Positions 40,666-51,326 of a DNA stretch of 64,000 nt are shown here, one piece after another. Position 1 is the stretch's first letter. Every line of letters starts with the position of its first letter. The notes below the pieces were generated by a model. It worked only from the letters and a program-made list of their open reading frames with translations. It had not been told where the DNA came from and did no database searches. The stretch is from NCBI GenBank assembly GCA_946902985.2, contig OX336388.2, forward strand, positions 228,058,467 through 228,122,466, written 5' to 3'. The translations under genes were made by a program, and so were the position numbers. The DNA comes from Meconema thalassinum. Its lineage: Eukaryota; Arthropoda; Insecta; Orthoptera; Tettigoniidae.

Positions 40666-41607
40666 GAAACATCTTCTTCCAGCTCGTCGTCATTGTTGAA
40701 GTGTTGACCGCCAAGGAAAGACTTGAGATGTGTGAACATATGAAAGTCGCTAGGAGCGAGGTCAGGGCTGTACGGAGGATGGTCAAACACGTCCCAGCCA
40801 AATCCCTGTAGGAGGTTTTTCGTCACATTTGCAGTGTGTGGTCGTGCGTTGTCGTGAAAAAAAAAACAACACCTTTTGACAGCAACCCTCGGCGCTTATT
40901 CTGTATTGCGCGGCGCAATTTCCTAAGTGTCTCGCAGTAGCATCTGCGTTGATTGTTTGACTACGCGGTAAGAAATCAATAAGTAAGATGCCTTTCCAGT
41001 CCCAGAACACTGTGCACATCATTTTCCGAGGTGTCAAGATTTGTTTCGGCTTAACCTTTGCTGGGGATGAAGTGTGCCTCCATTCCATTGATTGACGCTT
41101 ACTTTCAGGGGTGTCGTAAGAAACCCAAGTTTCATCTCCTGTGACTATCTGTGTCAGAAATTCCTCGCCGCCTTCATTGTAACGGGTCAAAAACTGAAGT
41201 GAACTACCCATACGTTTTGTTTTGTATTTTGTTGCTCCGTAAGAATCTTTGGTACCCAACGTCGGCAAAGTTTACGAAAGTTCAGTTTTTCGGTAACAAT
41301 TTCATGAATTAGTGATCGTGAGATTTGGGGAAATTCCTTAGCGAGAGCACTAATTGTAAACCTGCGGTTTTCCCGGATCTTGTCATCAATCACGTGAGCC
41401 AGTTCTTCTGTAACCAAAGATGGACGCCCACTTAGTTCTTCATTGAACTGTCGGACCCATCTTCTCACCATTGAATCACTCATAGCATTTTGTCCATACA
41501 ATTCGCAAATTTGCCGATAAATTTCAATTGGTTTCACTTTCCTAGCATTCAGAACGAATCACAGATCTGATTTCACAAGCGGCGGGATTTTCAATCAACA
41601 CCGACAT
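40557..41607 (-). pseudogene. Mariner transposase, frameshifted
   Basis: Starts at ATG 41607-41605 (MSVLIENPAACEIRSVIR) and ends SYVEK at 40560. Helix-turn-helix half: IYRQICELYGQNAMSDSMVR, RWVPKIL. Catalytic half: TGDETW (first Asp), HTSSPAKVKPK, DFLPRSQTINAD, and YSPDLAPSD (third Asp), the DD34D mariner layout. Three frame breaks are visible: a 1-2 base loss near 41548, a small insertion near 41220, and one extra base in the A10 run (plus strand) at 40857-40866, which disrupts the HDNARPHT block. About ten residues are also missing between RRWVRQFNEE and LSGRPS. It cannot make active enzyme. Confidence 0.85.
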
Positions 41608-41732
41608 TGTACGAGTAAACATGCACAACAACGCGTACGTGGCTGACAGCGCTCTCAAAATGGCGCACGTTTCTTCTCCTTGATACAGAGCGTCTACCGC
41701 GCATATGCGGAACTGCGCTGCAGCGGAACGTA

Positions 41733-41940
41733 CAACTAGTTGAAGACACAGGCGGCACACGTCTATGAAGAAGGTATACAAAAACTCGTGCCACGCTACG
41801 ACAAATGCCTGCAACATTTCGGCAGTTATGTGGAAAAGTAGTTTAAGGGTTGTAGAATTTTGTGCAATAAATTATTTTTCTGTATCTGTGCACAATTTAA
41901 TGTTATGACCAAACGGAACTTACTTTCTGGACGTACTTCG
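41733..41940 (-). repeat. Right arm of the mariner inverted repeat
   Basis: On the minus strand it opens with the terminal repeat and then reads as a second copy of the transposase 3' end in reverse. On the plus strand it therefore encodes VPRYDKCLQHFGSYVEK-like text up to a TAG near 41840. It lies upstream of the transposase start, where a normal mariner has a short 5' UTR. Confidence 0.85.
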
Positions 41941-42255
41941 TATATAACTAGAAGACCTCTGTGTGTGTATAAACCACCCGCTCGGTTTTACTGTTATGCA
42001 GGTCGAAGCCGACACAGTTCTGCCAGGGGCTATCTTCTTGTTTATTTGTTTCAACCCACTTTATAAACTAATAAATATATTTCCTTTGACTTTTCAAGAA
42101 ATGCAAGATTTTTCCTGTACTACTGAGACGATTCGGAAGATTTTGGTAGCCTACAAACCGCACCTTCAGACACAAACTAAACAAACGTAAAGTTACATCA
42201 GAACAACCAAAACAAAAACAGTACAAACCAAAGTTGTCGGAGTAACGTAAACGAC

Positions 42256-42263
42256 CCTTAAAA

Positions 42264-42306
<43 letters not shown>

Positions 42307-42320
42307 CAAAATAAATAAAT
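42256..42320. repeat. (AAAT)n microsatellite
   Basis: AAATAAATAAAT repeated for about 50 bp, ending AACAAAATAAATAAATGAAT just before a LINE fragment. It may be the target or a neighbour of that insertion. Confidence 0.9.
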
Positions 42321-42324
42321 GAAT

Positions 42325-43160
42325 CACAGTGACTGGACTCAGGATCTCATACGAAAAAACAGAGTACATGGAGTACAAACACAATAAAGAAAAGCATCTG
42401 GAAACAAGATATGGGAAAATCAAGAGAGCTGATAAATTTAAATATCTTGGAGAATGGATCCAGCCGAATGGACTTGATAAAGAAGCAAATAGAGGAAGAG
42501 CTAGAAAGATGGAGCTAGCCTATACATTAGTACAAAATAGATACAACAAGAGAACTATATCCTACAGGGCAAAGATAAGACACTATACCACGGTTGTCAA
42601 GCCAGAGGGACTCTATAGCTCAGAATGCTTGATATTGAATAAGAAAGGGGAAATCAAGGATTTAGAGAAGAAGGAAAGGAAAATCTTGAGAAAGATCCTA
42701 GGACCTGAAAAACAAAAAGATGGTACATGGAGGAAGAGGACAAATGAAGATCTCTACAGACAGGCAGAGAAAATCACAGACACCATCCGTAAGAGGAGAT
42801 TGAAGTTTAATGGACACCTCATGAGAATGAGCGAGAGTCGACTAACGAAGAGAATCTTTAACTACATCACCAAGATCAAGGCTACTACATTATGGATAGA
42901 GGAAACGAGAAAAGACATGGAGGAAGTGGGGATAAATCCAGAAGACATTTGGAATAGAGATGTGTTTCGAGCTAAGATTGATAAATTCAAGGGGTTCCAG
43001 GAAAAGCAATGTAAAAGGGCCAAAAACACCTGGTCAGATGAGAGGAGGAGGAACCACAGCGAAAGGATGAAGAAATTTTGGGAGAAGAAAAAAAGACTAA
43101 CCAACAAATCAGTTGATTTCCGTGGTCCACAGTAGGCCAAAATCGAAGGAAGAAGAAGAA
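42325..43160 (+). pseudogene. LINE family B reverse transcriptase C-terminal part (longest copy)
   Basis: An uninterrupted 268-codon frame (42329-43135): TGLRISYEKTEYMEY just after where the YxDD box would be, KFKYLGEWIQPNG, a thumb-like region with YRAKIRHYTTVVKPEGLY, ERKILRKILGPEKQ, ITDTIRKRRLKFNGHLMRM, and the end WSDERRRNHSERMKKFWEKK with FRGPQ. The catalytic palm is missing, so it is a 5'-truncated LINE. The open frame suggests this copy is younger than its neighbours. Confidence 0.8.
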
Positions 43161-43229
43161 GAAATAAATAAAATTTCAAATGACAAAGAATATCTGCAAC
43201 AAAACGTCTATGAGTTTAGGGGCCAACTA

Positions 43230-43745
43230 ACGATACTATATCACAGTGAAAAGAGAGCGCAAGATATTAAGAAAAATCCTAGGTAATGGATTTGTTGGTG
43301 GACAGTGACGAATGAGAGCTAATGAGGACTTGAACAACAACAGCATCAATTAACAATAGACGGCTACTATTTTACGGTCACCTCTGGAGGATCGAATAAC
43401 GAAAAGAATATGGAGTTTTATTAAATCTAAGGCAACAGGGCCGAGATGGTTCGAGGATTGCGACAAAGATCTCAGGCAAATTGGTATTCTAGACCGAGAC
43501 ATTCCTGATACGAACACATTTACAAGATTGGTGACCAAGTACCAAGGTTTTAAAATGGTATCAACTTCCGGAAGACGGAGAGAACCTTCAACGAATAACA
43601 TAAACAGGCACTCGTCGCTGGAGTCAGAAGATTCTGGCAGGAAGTCAAAGCCGGAACAAGAACAAGAACAAGACCTAGACACTAAAGTGAAGTTGATTGT
43701 CACCACGCAGTCCATAGAGGTTCAACTCGATGTATACAAAATATA
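43230..43745 (+). pseudogene. LINE family B fragment (copy 5)
   Basis: Frames broken by stops carry RERKILRKILG, RRLLFYGHL-like and RITKRIW-like words, then a stretch to 43746 (KMVSTSGRRREPSTNN). Order and spacing match the copy at 42.3-43.1 kb. The Glu/Gln-rich end (EQEQEQD) has no counterpart and may be unrelated filler. Confidence 0.5.
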
Positions 43746-44145
43746 AAACACAACGATGAACTTTATCTACATGTGGAGAAAATAACGGACACTATTCGCA
43801 AAAGGAGACTCTCCTTTTATGGCCATTTAACACGAATAAACTCCGAAAGATTGTCCAATTGAATCTGCGCCTACTTTGTGGGAAAGAAAACCAAAGGGAT
43901 CTGGAAAAAGACCTACAAGAACTGGGGATATCACATGAGGACATCATGGAACGTGACTCTTTGAAGAAGACACATGGGGTGATACAGAGTTTTCAGCCAA
44001 AAACTATATTGAAAACCGGCATGAACTGGACCGAAGAACGAAAGGAAGATCACCGAAGAAGAATGCGCGAATACTGGGCCAATATCAAAGAACGAGGGAA
44101 AGGGCAGTTGAAATAACGTGGTCCACAGAAGACCGAAACGATTAT
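43746..44145 (+). pseudogene. LINE family B 3' fragment (copy 6)
   Basis: Starts with a degraded ITDTIRKRR-like block, then ENQRDLEKDLQELGISHEDI and NWTEERKEDHRRRMREYWAN with a stop and RGPQ-type text. It matches the last third of the 42.3-kb copy. With 39.6-40.4, 42.3 and 43.2 kb it makes a cluster of same-strand 3' ends. Confidence 0.65.
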
Positions 44146-44359
44146 TAAAAAAACATATTGATACGTAATTACAGTAATCATGTTTAAATTGGGTCCTTAC
44201 TGATAATTAATTGAATTAAATACCAATGGCATTAAAAGTAATCCAACCAAACGTCAATACATTATTATCAGATGTTTATCGAACTAGTCTCGACCAGAAT
44301 TGTGGTCTTCATCGGCATTAAGTACAATTAATCTTGTGTAGAATTAATGCTTTCATGCA

Positions 44360-44790
44360 AAAATAATACCTATTCTTGATTACGCAATAGAGATTACATG
44401 GGCTATACTAACTAAGAGTGACCTCTTGACTTTGGAAAAAGTCAAAGCAAGGTTTTTAAAGGTCACCACTGGCGTATCTCGATATACACGATCATGGCTA
44501 GTCATCAGCTTGCTGGGGAACCTTTCCTCATAGACGGTTTGAGGTTCTCCCTTCTACGGATAGCTGGAATAAATTATTGGAAGAAAGGAAAATAAAACGA
44601 AAGGACATCAGGCTACTTTTCTACTCGACTGAAGCTATGAAGAAAAGGACATGTTTAGATGTGAACCAGCACCTTCGACACTTCGTTAAGTCCATGGCCT
44701 TGCATGGCTATCATCATAGGGAAGCTCAAGGCCTATAACGAGCCTTCAGCTGATTTATTTGTCAGCTGTGTGATCAGCATGGTGAACGGT
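44360..44790 (+). pseudogene. LINE reverse transcriptase C-terminal fragment (family C)
   Basis: Plus-strand frames, broken by stops, read IPILDYAIEITWAILTKSDL, LEKVKARFLKVTTGVSRYTR, LLGNLSS and further downstream QHLRHFVKSMALHGYHH-like words. These resemble the thumb and connection region of non-LTR reverse transcriptases (pattern LEKVKARFLKR, GVSRYTRS). Only one copy is seen here. It ends next to the family A tail at 44.79 kb. Confidence 0.6.
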
Positions 44791-44794
44791 TGTT

Positions 44795-45475
44795 GTTGTT
44801 CGAGTCTTCAGACTTTTGCCTGGTTTGATGCAGCTTTCCATGCCTCCTTGTCCTGAGTTAATCGTGTCAGCTCCACATAGCTACCACACCCTACATCCGA
44901 GACTATCTGTTTAACATATTCTAACCTTGGTCTACCCTAGAGTTCTTGTCCTCGACCCTTCCTTCCATAACTAAGCTTGCCATTCCCGGGTGTGTTAGTA
45001 CGTGTCCTACCAACCTATCTCTTCAATAGCAGTCACCAGAAACATCTCTCCTCTCCCACTCGTCTAAATTCCTCTTCGTTTGTAAGCCTATCTACCCATC
45101 TGATCCTCATCATTCTCCTGTATCACCACATTTCAAACGCTTCAATTCTCCTCTTTTCTGCTGCACCAATAGTCCAAGTTTCACTTCCAGACAAAGAAAG
45201 GCTTTCAAAAATGACTTTCAAATACCTAAATCTATATTCGATGTCAACAGATTCCTTCACTTTAGAAATGCTTTCCTTGCCTGCGCCAATCTACTTTTTA
45301 TATTCTCTTTGCTTCGTCCATCACTGGTTATTTTTCTTACTAAGTAACAGAAGTTTCCTAGTTCCTTCAGCTTTTCACCTGCCAATTCGACATCCATAGA
45401 CGTTTCTGATTTATTTCGGCTGCATTCCAATTTTTTTGTTTTACATTTATTAAATTTCAACATGAAATATTTCCG
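44795..45475 (-). pseudogene. LINE family A fragment (copy 2)
   Basis: The minus strand reads LECSRNKSETSMDVELAGEK, FCYLVRKITSDGRSKENIKS, RLAQARKAF in one frame (45257-45523). After frameshifts come the ETWTIGAAEK-like and VGRILTHPG-like blocks, and it ends in the GAAGACTCGAACAACAACAA tail at about 44790. Same blocks and tail as 600-1275. Confidence 0.75.
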
Positions 45476-45738
45476 AACGGTACCATGTTCAAATAGGCCT
45501 ATGCACACAGCGACCATGCTCAATTATTAATTATTACATGATGTGAATATTCATTTGTTAAAGTGCACAAATTGTGTTTAATAAAGTTATTATTAAGGCT
45601 TTCACGGCTCGGAATACTGTTAATATTATTTATACGTTTGGGATAATACCGTGTGGAAATAAAAATAATAAAACTCCTAGAATTAATTCAATTGTAAAAG
45701 GAGGCAAGGTTCCTCCAGAAACGTTTAGAATTTTAATT

Positions 45739-47060
45739 TTTAGCCTACTTTTCTCATTTTGCAAAAAATGAGGAAAAAGTAGACTTATGAGATCGATCCG
45801 GGAAAATGTGTGTCTGTCTGTGCTTCTGTCTGTCTGTTTGTCTATCTGTCTGTGTGTCACCCCCTATCAACTCCTAACCGGCTGTAGTTATCGAAACCAA
45901 ATTTGGTTAGAGTAAAGATCTATACCTGAATATCTCAAGGCCATATTTGAAATTGACGTCAGTGCTACTAACTGCTGAAAAAACGCAATTGAAATGTGAG
46001 GTCTATGTTGGATATCTCAGAAGTAATGCATGTGAAATATTCCGAAATTGGCAAAAATATAGGTAATAACATTCCAGATTCATTTTCTGAAGTCCATACA
46101 TGCCAGTGTTGCCAACATGATTCTATGCCTGCCGATGGGTCCAATTTCTAAATGCACGTAACTTCTATACTATAGATTGGATTTCAACCAAATTTCGTAT
46201 GTACAATGTGTACTACAAAAAATATGACTGTGCGTATTCTAAAGAGCCACCAGGGCTGCCAACTGTTAATAAATGCTCTCTCAATGTTTTAATCCTAATA
46301 TCAATATATCAGAAAGTGTGCAAGCCATCAGCCATAAACTTTGCACACGTATAGTACCTGGCATTCTAACTTAGTTTGGTGTAACTTATATTCATCAGTA
46401 CTGCCAACACGATTCTAAGCTTGCTGATAGGTCCAGTTTTAAATGAATATAACTTCTATACTAACGAATGGATTTCAACCCTATTTCGTATATGCTTTGT
46501 GTACCATAACCGTTATGACCATGCGTATTCGTAATAACCAGCAGGGCAGGGAACTGATAATAAATGATCTCTATATTTATTTAATCCTAATATCAATATA
46601 TCAGGAAGTATCAGGATGCTCTAAACTTTGTACACGTATAGTACCTGACATTCTAGATTAATTTGGAGTAACTAATATACCTCAGTGCTGCCAACATGAT
46701 TCTAAACTTTTGATAGTTTCTATTCTTAATTAAAAGTAACTTCTATGCTATAAAATGGATTTTATCCAAAATTCGCACTACAATAGATCATAATATTTCA
46801 GTTTAATTCTGAGCATCATATACATGACATTGTTCCCAACATGATTTTACGCGCACTGATAAATCCAATATTAAACAGCATGTAACGTCCATACTATCCT
46901 TTAGACTTCAACTACATTTTGTATGTGCATTCTATACCTTAAGAGATAGAACTAGGAATATATTCAGAGTCACCAGGGCTGCCAACTGTAGAAAGTTACA
47001 CTATTAGGCTACATTACTTCAGGTGTATTTCAAACTACAGTAGGCTACTTAGAAATGTTA
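45739..47060 (+). repeat. Hairpin-capped element with ~288-bp units
   Basis: Cap AGCCTACTTTTCTC...GAGGAAAAAGTAGACT at 45739-45785, TTATGAGATC, a (TGTC)n tract (45810-45858), CACCCCCTATCAACTCCTAA, then repeats anchored on AACTTCTATACTATAGATTG-like text at about 46160, 46448 and 46736 (288 bp apart), with a further related site at about 46883. Text such as TCAGTGCTGCCAACATGATT recurs with the same period. No gene. Right limit uncertain. Confidence 0.6.
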
Positions 47061-47090
47061 GTATTACCAACTTGATTTCGTCATTATTCT

Positions 47091-47549
47091 GGTTGGTTGG
47101 TTTTTAAGTTTAGGGGCTGCGACAACGCGGTCATGTAGCCCCGTGTACTTTGGGTGTGTGTAGAATCTGTCTGATAACCGGTGTTAATTGTGATGACTGT
47201 AATAGTGTGTGTTATCTGTCTTTTTTAATTTAAGTACTGCAACTTAGAATTTTTCAAATAGTTCCTACTTTTGCCGCCAAGCGCCACCGTCAACGACTAC
47301 TAGGCCAAGTTCGAAACTCAGCTACTAGACGCCACCGCAGTCGGCTCTTGGCAACGAACATAGAAACCTAAGAGCGTTGTTTACATTAACCTATCCAATT
47401 TAGCTTCACACAGGTGCAATTAGTGGAAGGTTCTTTAACATGCCATAAATCTATGACATGGGACCACCGGCTTTACTTCCCCTCCGAAGGAAGGCATACT
47501 GAGGGATTTTTAACGCTCTTAAAAAATCCGACGGCTTCGGCCGGGTTTG
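47091..47549 (-). mobile_element. 5'-truncated SINE with 12-bp target duplication (family S2)
   Basis: CGTCATTATTCT at 47079-47090 and 47550-47561 brackets a 459-bp insertion on the minus strand. The body matches the complete S2 copy at 54669-55191 (e.g. TTCTTTAACATGCCATAAAT, GACGGCTTCGGCCGGGTTT, AGGGGCTGCGACAACGCGG), but it stops inside the T arm of the tRNA-like head. A private duplication around a truncated copy shows it inserted in this form. Confidence 0.88.
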
Positions 47550-47732
47550 CGTCATTATTCTAGATAGGTCTATATAGATTGGCAGGAATCTTAAGCTCTA
47601 AGAAAAGTGGGTTCTTTAGTTCGTCTTGGAACTATTTGTTCGATTTCCACGCGGCAATATGCCAAAAGTTTGAATAATTTTAACAATTAATATTATTTAT
47701 CACCAGTATTGTTTCTTAATATTAATATGTTA

Positions 47733-48085
47733 TGCCAACACTACTTTATGGTTGTCAAACATGGTCCTTGACAGAAAAACTGAAAAAGCAGCTACAAGTA
47801 TGTCAAAGAAGAATGGAGCGTAAGATCCTAAACAGAATAAGGAACGAGGAACTAAGAAGAAGGACAAACATACGCGACGTGGTAGAAAGGGCAGAAAGCC
47901 TAATATGTAAATGGGGAGGACACGTATCACGCATGGATCACCAGAAATGGACGCATCGCACCACTATGTGGGACCCGAGTGAAAGGACGAAGAAACGTGG
48001 GACGCCTAAAAACCAGATGGTCAGACTACTTTAGAGCTAAAGCGGGAAACCAATGGGAAGCATGGAGCCAAACAGGAATCAACAG
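47733..48085 (+). pseudogene. LINE reverse transcriptase C-terminal fragment (family D)
   Basis: The 100-codon frame 47732-48034 reads PTLLYGCQTWSLTEKLKKQL, CQRRMERKIL, RIRNEELRRRTNIRDVV, WGGHVSRMDHQKWTHRTTMW, then a frameshift into GRPKTRWSDYF-like and GNQWEAW-like text. The LLYG-Q-W and WGGH-RM blocks are typical of the C-terminal region of RTE/Jockey-type LINEs. The catalytic part is absent. Confidence 0.75.
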
Positions 48086-48231
48086 ACAATGACACTGAGG
48101 GCAACAAGACAAAAGCTCAAGGATGCTCACCTTCGGAGCCTAATCACGAGCACGTCCCTGTGCAAATAGGAGGCCTTTGCCCTTACGGGATGTCTATAGG
48201 CTAATTTTATTATATGATTGATAATGTAACA

Positions 48232-49075
48232 TCCTTCCAGTCGGTATCTGGATATTTTTGTGGCACTCGGTAGCTGGACATTTTTGTGGGATTGATTTTG
48301 GAAAAGAGACGGAAGTGGATGGGACGGAAGTGGATGGGACGGAAGTACATGGGACGGAAACAATGAGCGCGTGGTGGCGGAGATCGGTACAACGACGTAC
48401 TGTAAGCCATGTGACCATGTGGAATGTAAATCGCATACGGTTTCCATCAAGGTTTTGGAGGCCCCATTAAAGAAATTCTTACAAAAAATCATCTTCAAGT
48501 TGTCGTTCTTTGGTGTGAAAATATTCAATATATCATATTTGCTGAAAACAATTACGATTTATTAAATCTTCATACTTTTGCTGTATTCTTATTTAATGTA
48601 AGCACTCGATACCTCGAGTGCTATATCGCATCGCATCAACAAACACTCCAAACAACGTAGGAATTCAGTATATTAACACCGACTACTAACAATGAATGAA
48701 ACTTCGTTGGTCTAAACGTATCACTGGGAGAAACGCATTTAATATACCTACTGCACACCTAATTTTTAATCGCTCCTATACTTGGCAGTGCGCTATATCG
48801 GCAATAAGAGGCCATTTTCAATAACACCGCTGGCACGGGTTCACTAACTGGCCGGTATAAAGCGCAGCTCGCATCAAGTAGGCAGTGGATTGCTCCCGCA
48901 TACAGTTGCAGGTATATGTCACTGCTGCAGATGCATTGGATAATCCTTTCATGTTTGCTGGCACAAGGTAGCACTATGAGTTCATTCTTTAAAATATGCG
49001 AGTAAGTAATATGGAATTATTCGAATAACATGTCAGATGTTACACATCATATGCGGCTACTGTAAGGCTCGTAAT
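48232..49075 (-). repeat. Dispersed ~800-bp repeat (family R), copy 2
   Basis: Inverted relative to 2440-3232 and alignable end to end: GGATGTTAC end, GGGACGGAAGTGGATGGGAC repeats (three here), GGCGGAGATCGGTACAACG, TTGTCGTTCTTTGGTGTGAA, AACACTCCAAACAACGTAGG, CTTGGCAGTGCGCTATATCG, and the TGTTACACATCATATGCGGC edge. An extra CACGGGTTCACTAACTGGCC piece (also at 5.08 kb) is absent from copy 1. Confidence 0.7.
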
Positions 49076-49174
49076 TATTTATTATTATAATATTAATATA
49101 ATGAATACTGATGATGGTCCGAACTAGTCCAATAAACATCTTCATGTGATTTGTTGATACCATAGATATTTCAT

Positions 49175-49210
<36 letters not shown>

Positions 49211-49554
49211 GCTAGATGTTCTTAAGCTGGTTAGTACACTAGTTAGAATTTGGTTATGGAAATACGTAATTAATACTGTTCCTGTGGAAGTGTCGATGAC
49301 CTCTTGAACAAGTGTGGCAAGGTCGATGTAATATCTTCCGTGACCATCAGTCAGCAGGTGTGACCTCCGTGATGCGCGCCAGGTAGCTATCGAGCAAGCT
49401 AATAGCTCACGGACGCCTGGAGGTAATTAAGAAAAGCGACGAATAGCGTTTGAAGAGGACACTACTTTCAGGAACGACCGGGTTTTTCCTGGAATCGGCA
49501 GCGATTCTTTTTATCTCGCGGGAACACAGGAGATTCTTCAAAATTATACTACTA
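49076..49554. other. Spacer with (AAT)n microsatellite
   Basis: A (TAA)n run of about 33 bp at 49178-49210; otherwise nothing recognised on either strand. Confidence 0.6.
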
Positions 49555-50112
49555 ATAGATGGTATATTGGGTTTCACTGCCAGTGAATTAAATCTCTGCA
49601 ATTCTTCTAGGTTTGTGCCGTGTCTTGTGTGGGGTTTCACCTAGGACACCAAGCTGGCTCATCAGCGGGCTCTTGGTGTCACCGCCTGGACCCCTACAAC
49701 AGTGGCGAACTGCGCGCTATCTCCCTATCACCTGCGCCTTTTTACGTGAGAACTAAAAGCTCAAGCAGCCATAACCTCCCTATGAAGGCTTCCGAAAAGA
49801 TGGCATATTGGCTTTCACGGCCAATTAATTAAATCTCAGCATTTTTTCTAGGTTTTTGTCATGCCTTGTGTTGGGTTTCGCCTAGGACACCAAGATGGCT
49901 CATCAGCGGGCTCTAGGTGTCCCTACCCGGACCCCCACAGGAGTAGCGAACTGCGCGCTACCTCCCTTTTATGGAGCGCACCTTCGCCTCTTTACTGCGA
50001 GAACTAAAAACTCAAGCAGCCATAACCTCCCTATGAAGGCTTCCGAAAAGATGGTATATAGGCTTTCACGGCCAGTGAATTGAAACTCAGCAATTCTTCT
50101 AGGTTTGTGCCT
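49555..50112. repeat. ~245-bp tandem repeat, two full copies and a partial
   Basis: The phrase CACGGCCAGTGAATT or a close variant followed by CTAGGTTTGTGCC-like text occurs at about 49570, 49815 and 50070. Between them, GGCTCATCAGCGGGCTC, GGCGAACTGCGCGCTA, AACTCAAGCAGCCATAACCT and CCCTATGAAGGCTTCCGAAA are repeated. Short open frames (VAYWLSRPIN-type ends) repeat with it and are not convincing genes. Confidence 0.8.
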
Positions 50113-50136
50113 TTACTAAATAAAATAAAAAAAAAG

Positions 50137-50660
50137 ATACGAGCCTTACAGCAGTCGCATGTGATGTGTAACATCTGACATGTTATCCTACCTTGAAGTT
50201 GTTACCGTTTTTATTATCCTTGACATTCATCAACATACACAAAATCTTTTTATTTCTTACACTCTCATAATACATAACAATTCAAAGACTCTCTTTTTTT
50301 TCTTCACTGCCTACTTGATATTTCTACTCTCGCACTGCCTTCTTGATACTCTGCTGTTACATCACTCTCTTGCCAGTAACTAAGTTACCGTACGTTAAAA
50401 GAGACTGACTTTTTTTTTATCTTCACTGCCTACTTGATATTTCTACTCTCGCACTGCCTTCTTGATACTCTGCTGTTACAAAGTAAACCGTATGTGATAA
50501 ACATTCCACATTGTACCACTGCCAGCTGGATCAAATCCCTTCTGGCTGCTTGGCAGTGCGTCTTACACACTTCCGTCCGATCCACTTCCGTCCCATTTTT
50601 CAGAATCACTCCCACAAAAATATCCAGCAACCGGGTGGAATGATGTTACGCATCAAAAGT
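50137..50660 (+). repeat. Dispersed repeat family R, copy 3 (rearranged)
   Basis: Both edges match copy 1 (TACGAGCCTTACAGCAGTCG and CACTTCCGTCCG... CCAGCAACCGGGTGGAATGA). The middle is replaced by a direct repeat: a 61-bp segment beginning TCTTCACTGCCTACTTGATA is identical at 50301-50361 and 50420-50480. The replacement includes the family's own CACTGCCTACTTGAT word, so it looks like a local duplication within a deleted copy. Confidence 0.65.
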
Positions 50661-51126
50661 AAAAATAAATGCTGAGGTTTAATTTACTGACCGTGAAAGT
50701 CAATATACCATAATATTGGTCAATGTCTGTCATTCTTCATGTATTTCCTAAGCCCAGTCTTCCCTGCGATATTTTCTAGGAGGTTGATCTGTATTAGGCC
50801 TGTTATTAGTATTATTAGGACGATGGAAGGCGCTAATATCGTACAACCCACACGAATACAGTGCTATCGATTGGTTTAAAAAAATTCCCGCATACATATG
50901 GCGAACCATTCTACTGATATGCATAATTGCATCATGTATGGTACCATTGATACGTGTCAAATACGCTGGAAATCCATTCAGTGATGTGTGAATATAATGC
51001 AGCGATGATCATGTGGAACTATTCTAGTGGTAAAATTGATACCAATGAATCACGCAAAAAGCACGTACATTTACATGTTGCTGTTAATTTAATGAAGGCA
51101 TTGGGCATATTGGTCATCAGTCTCAT
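50661..51126. other. Spacer, nothing recognised
   Basis: No repeats shared with the rest of the window, no tRNA-like boxes, and no open frame beyond about 70 codons that looks coding. Confidence 0.5.
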
Positions 51127-51134
51127 GTACTTAC

Positions 51135-51318
51135 GGCTGGCTGCATGGCTCAGCGGTAACGTTCCCAAGGTGGCAGGATTGAATCCTGGCGCAGTCAGCT
51201 GGCATTTGAGGGTGGGCAAATGCGAGGGAGCCGTGTCAGTAGATTTACTGGCACGTTGAAGATCCCCTATAGTTAAATGGAACGTAAAACCAATAACATT
51301 ATTATTATTGTTATTCAC
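51135..51318 (+). mobile_element. tRNA-derived SINE with 8-bp target duplication (family S3)
   Basis: GTACTTAC at 51127-51134 and 51319-51326 flanks a 184-bp insertion. Head: GGCTGCATGGCTCAGCGGTA (A-box region) and GGATTGAATCC (B box, 51176-51186, two changes from consensus). The body has GATTTACTGGCACGTTGAAG, a phrase I associate with insect SINEs. It ends in (ATT)n. Confidence 0.82.
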
Positions 51319-51326
51319 GTACTTAC

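Larger units (their letters stand above)
40458..41940 (-). mobile_element. Mariner element with 208-bp inverted ends
   Basis: TA at 40456-40457 and 41941-41942 flanks a 1,483-bp element. The outer 33 bp (CGAGGCACGTC..., CGAAGTACGTC...) are ordinary mariner-like inverted repeats, but the match continues for 208 bp on each side. The right end carries an inverted copy of the left end, including the last ~30 codons of the transposase. The element is otherwise the usual size plus this extra arm. See the transposase entry for its state. Confidence 0.88.
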
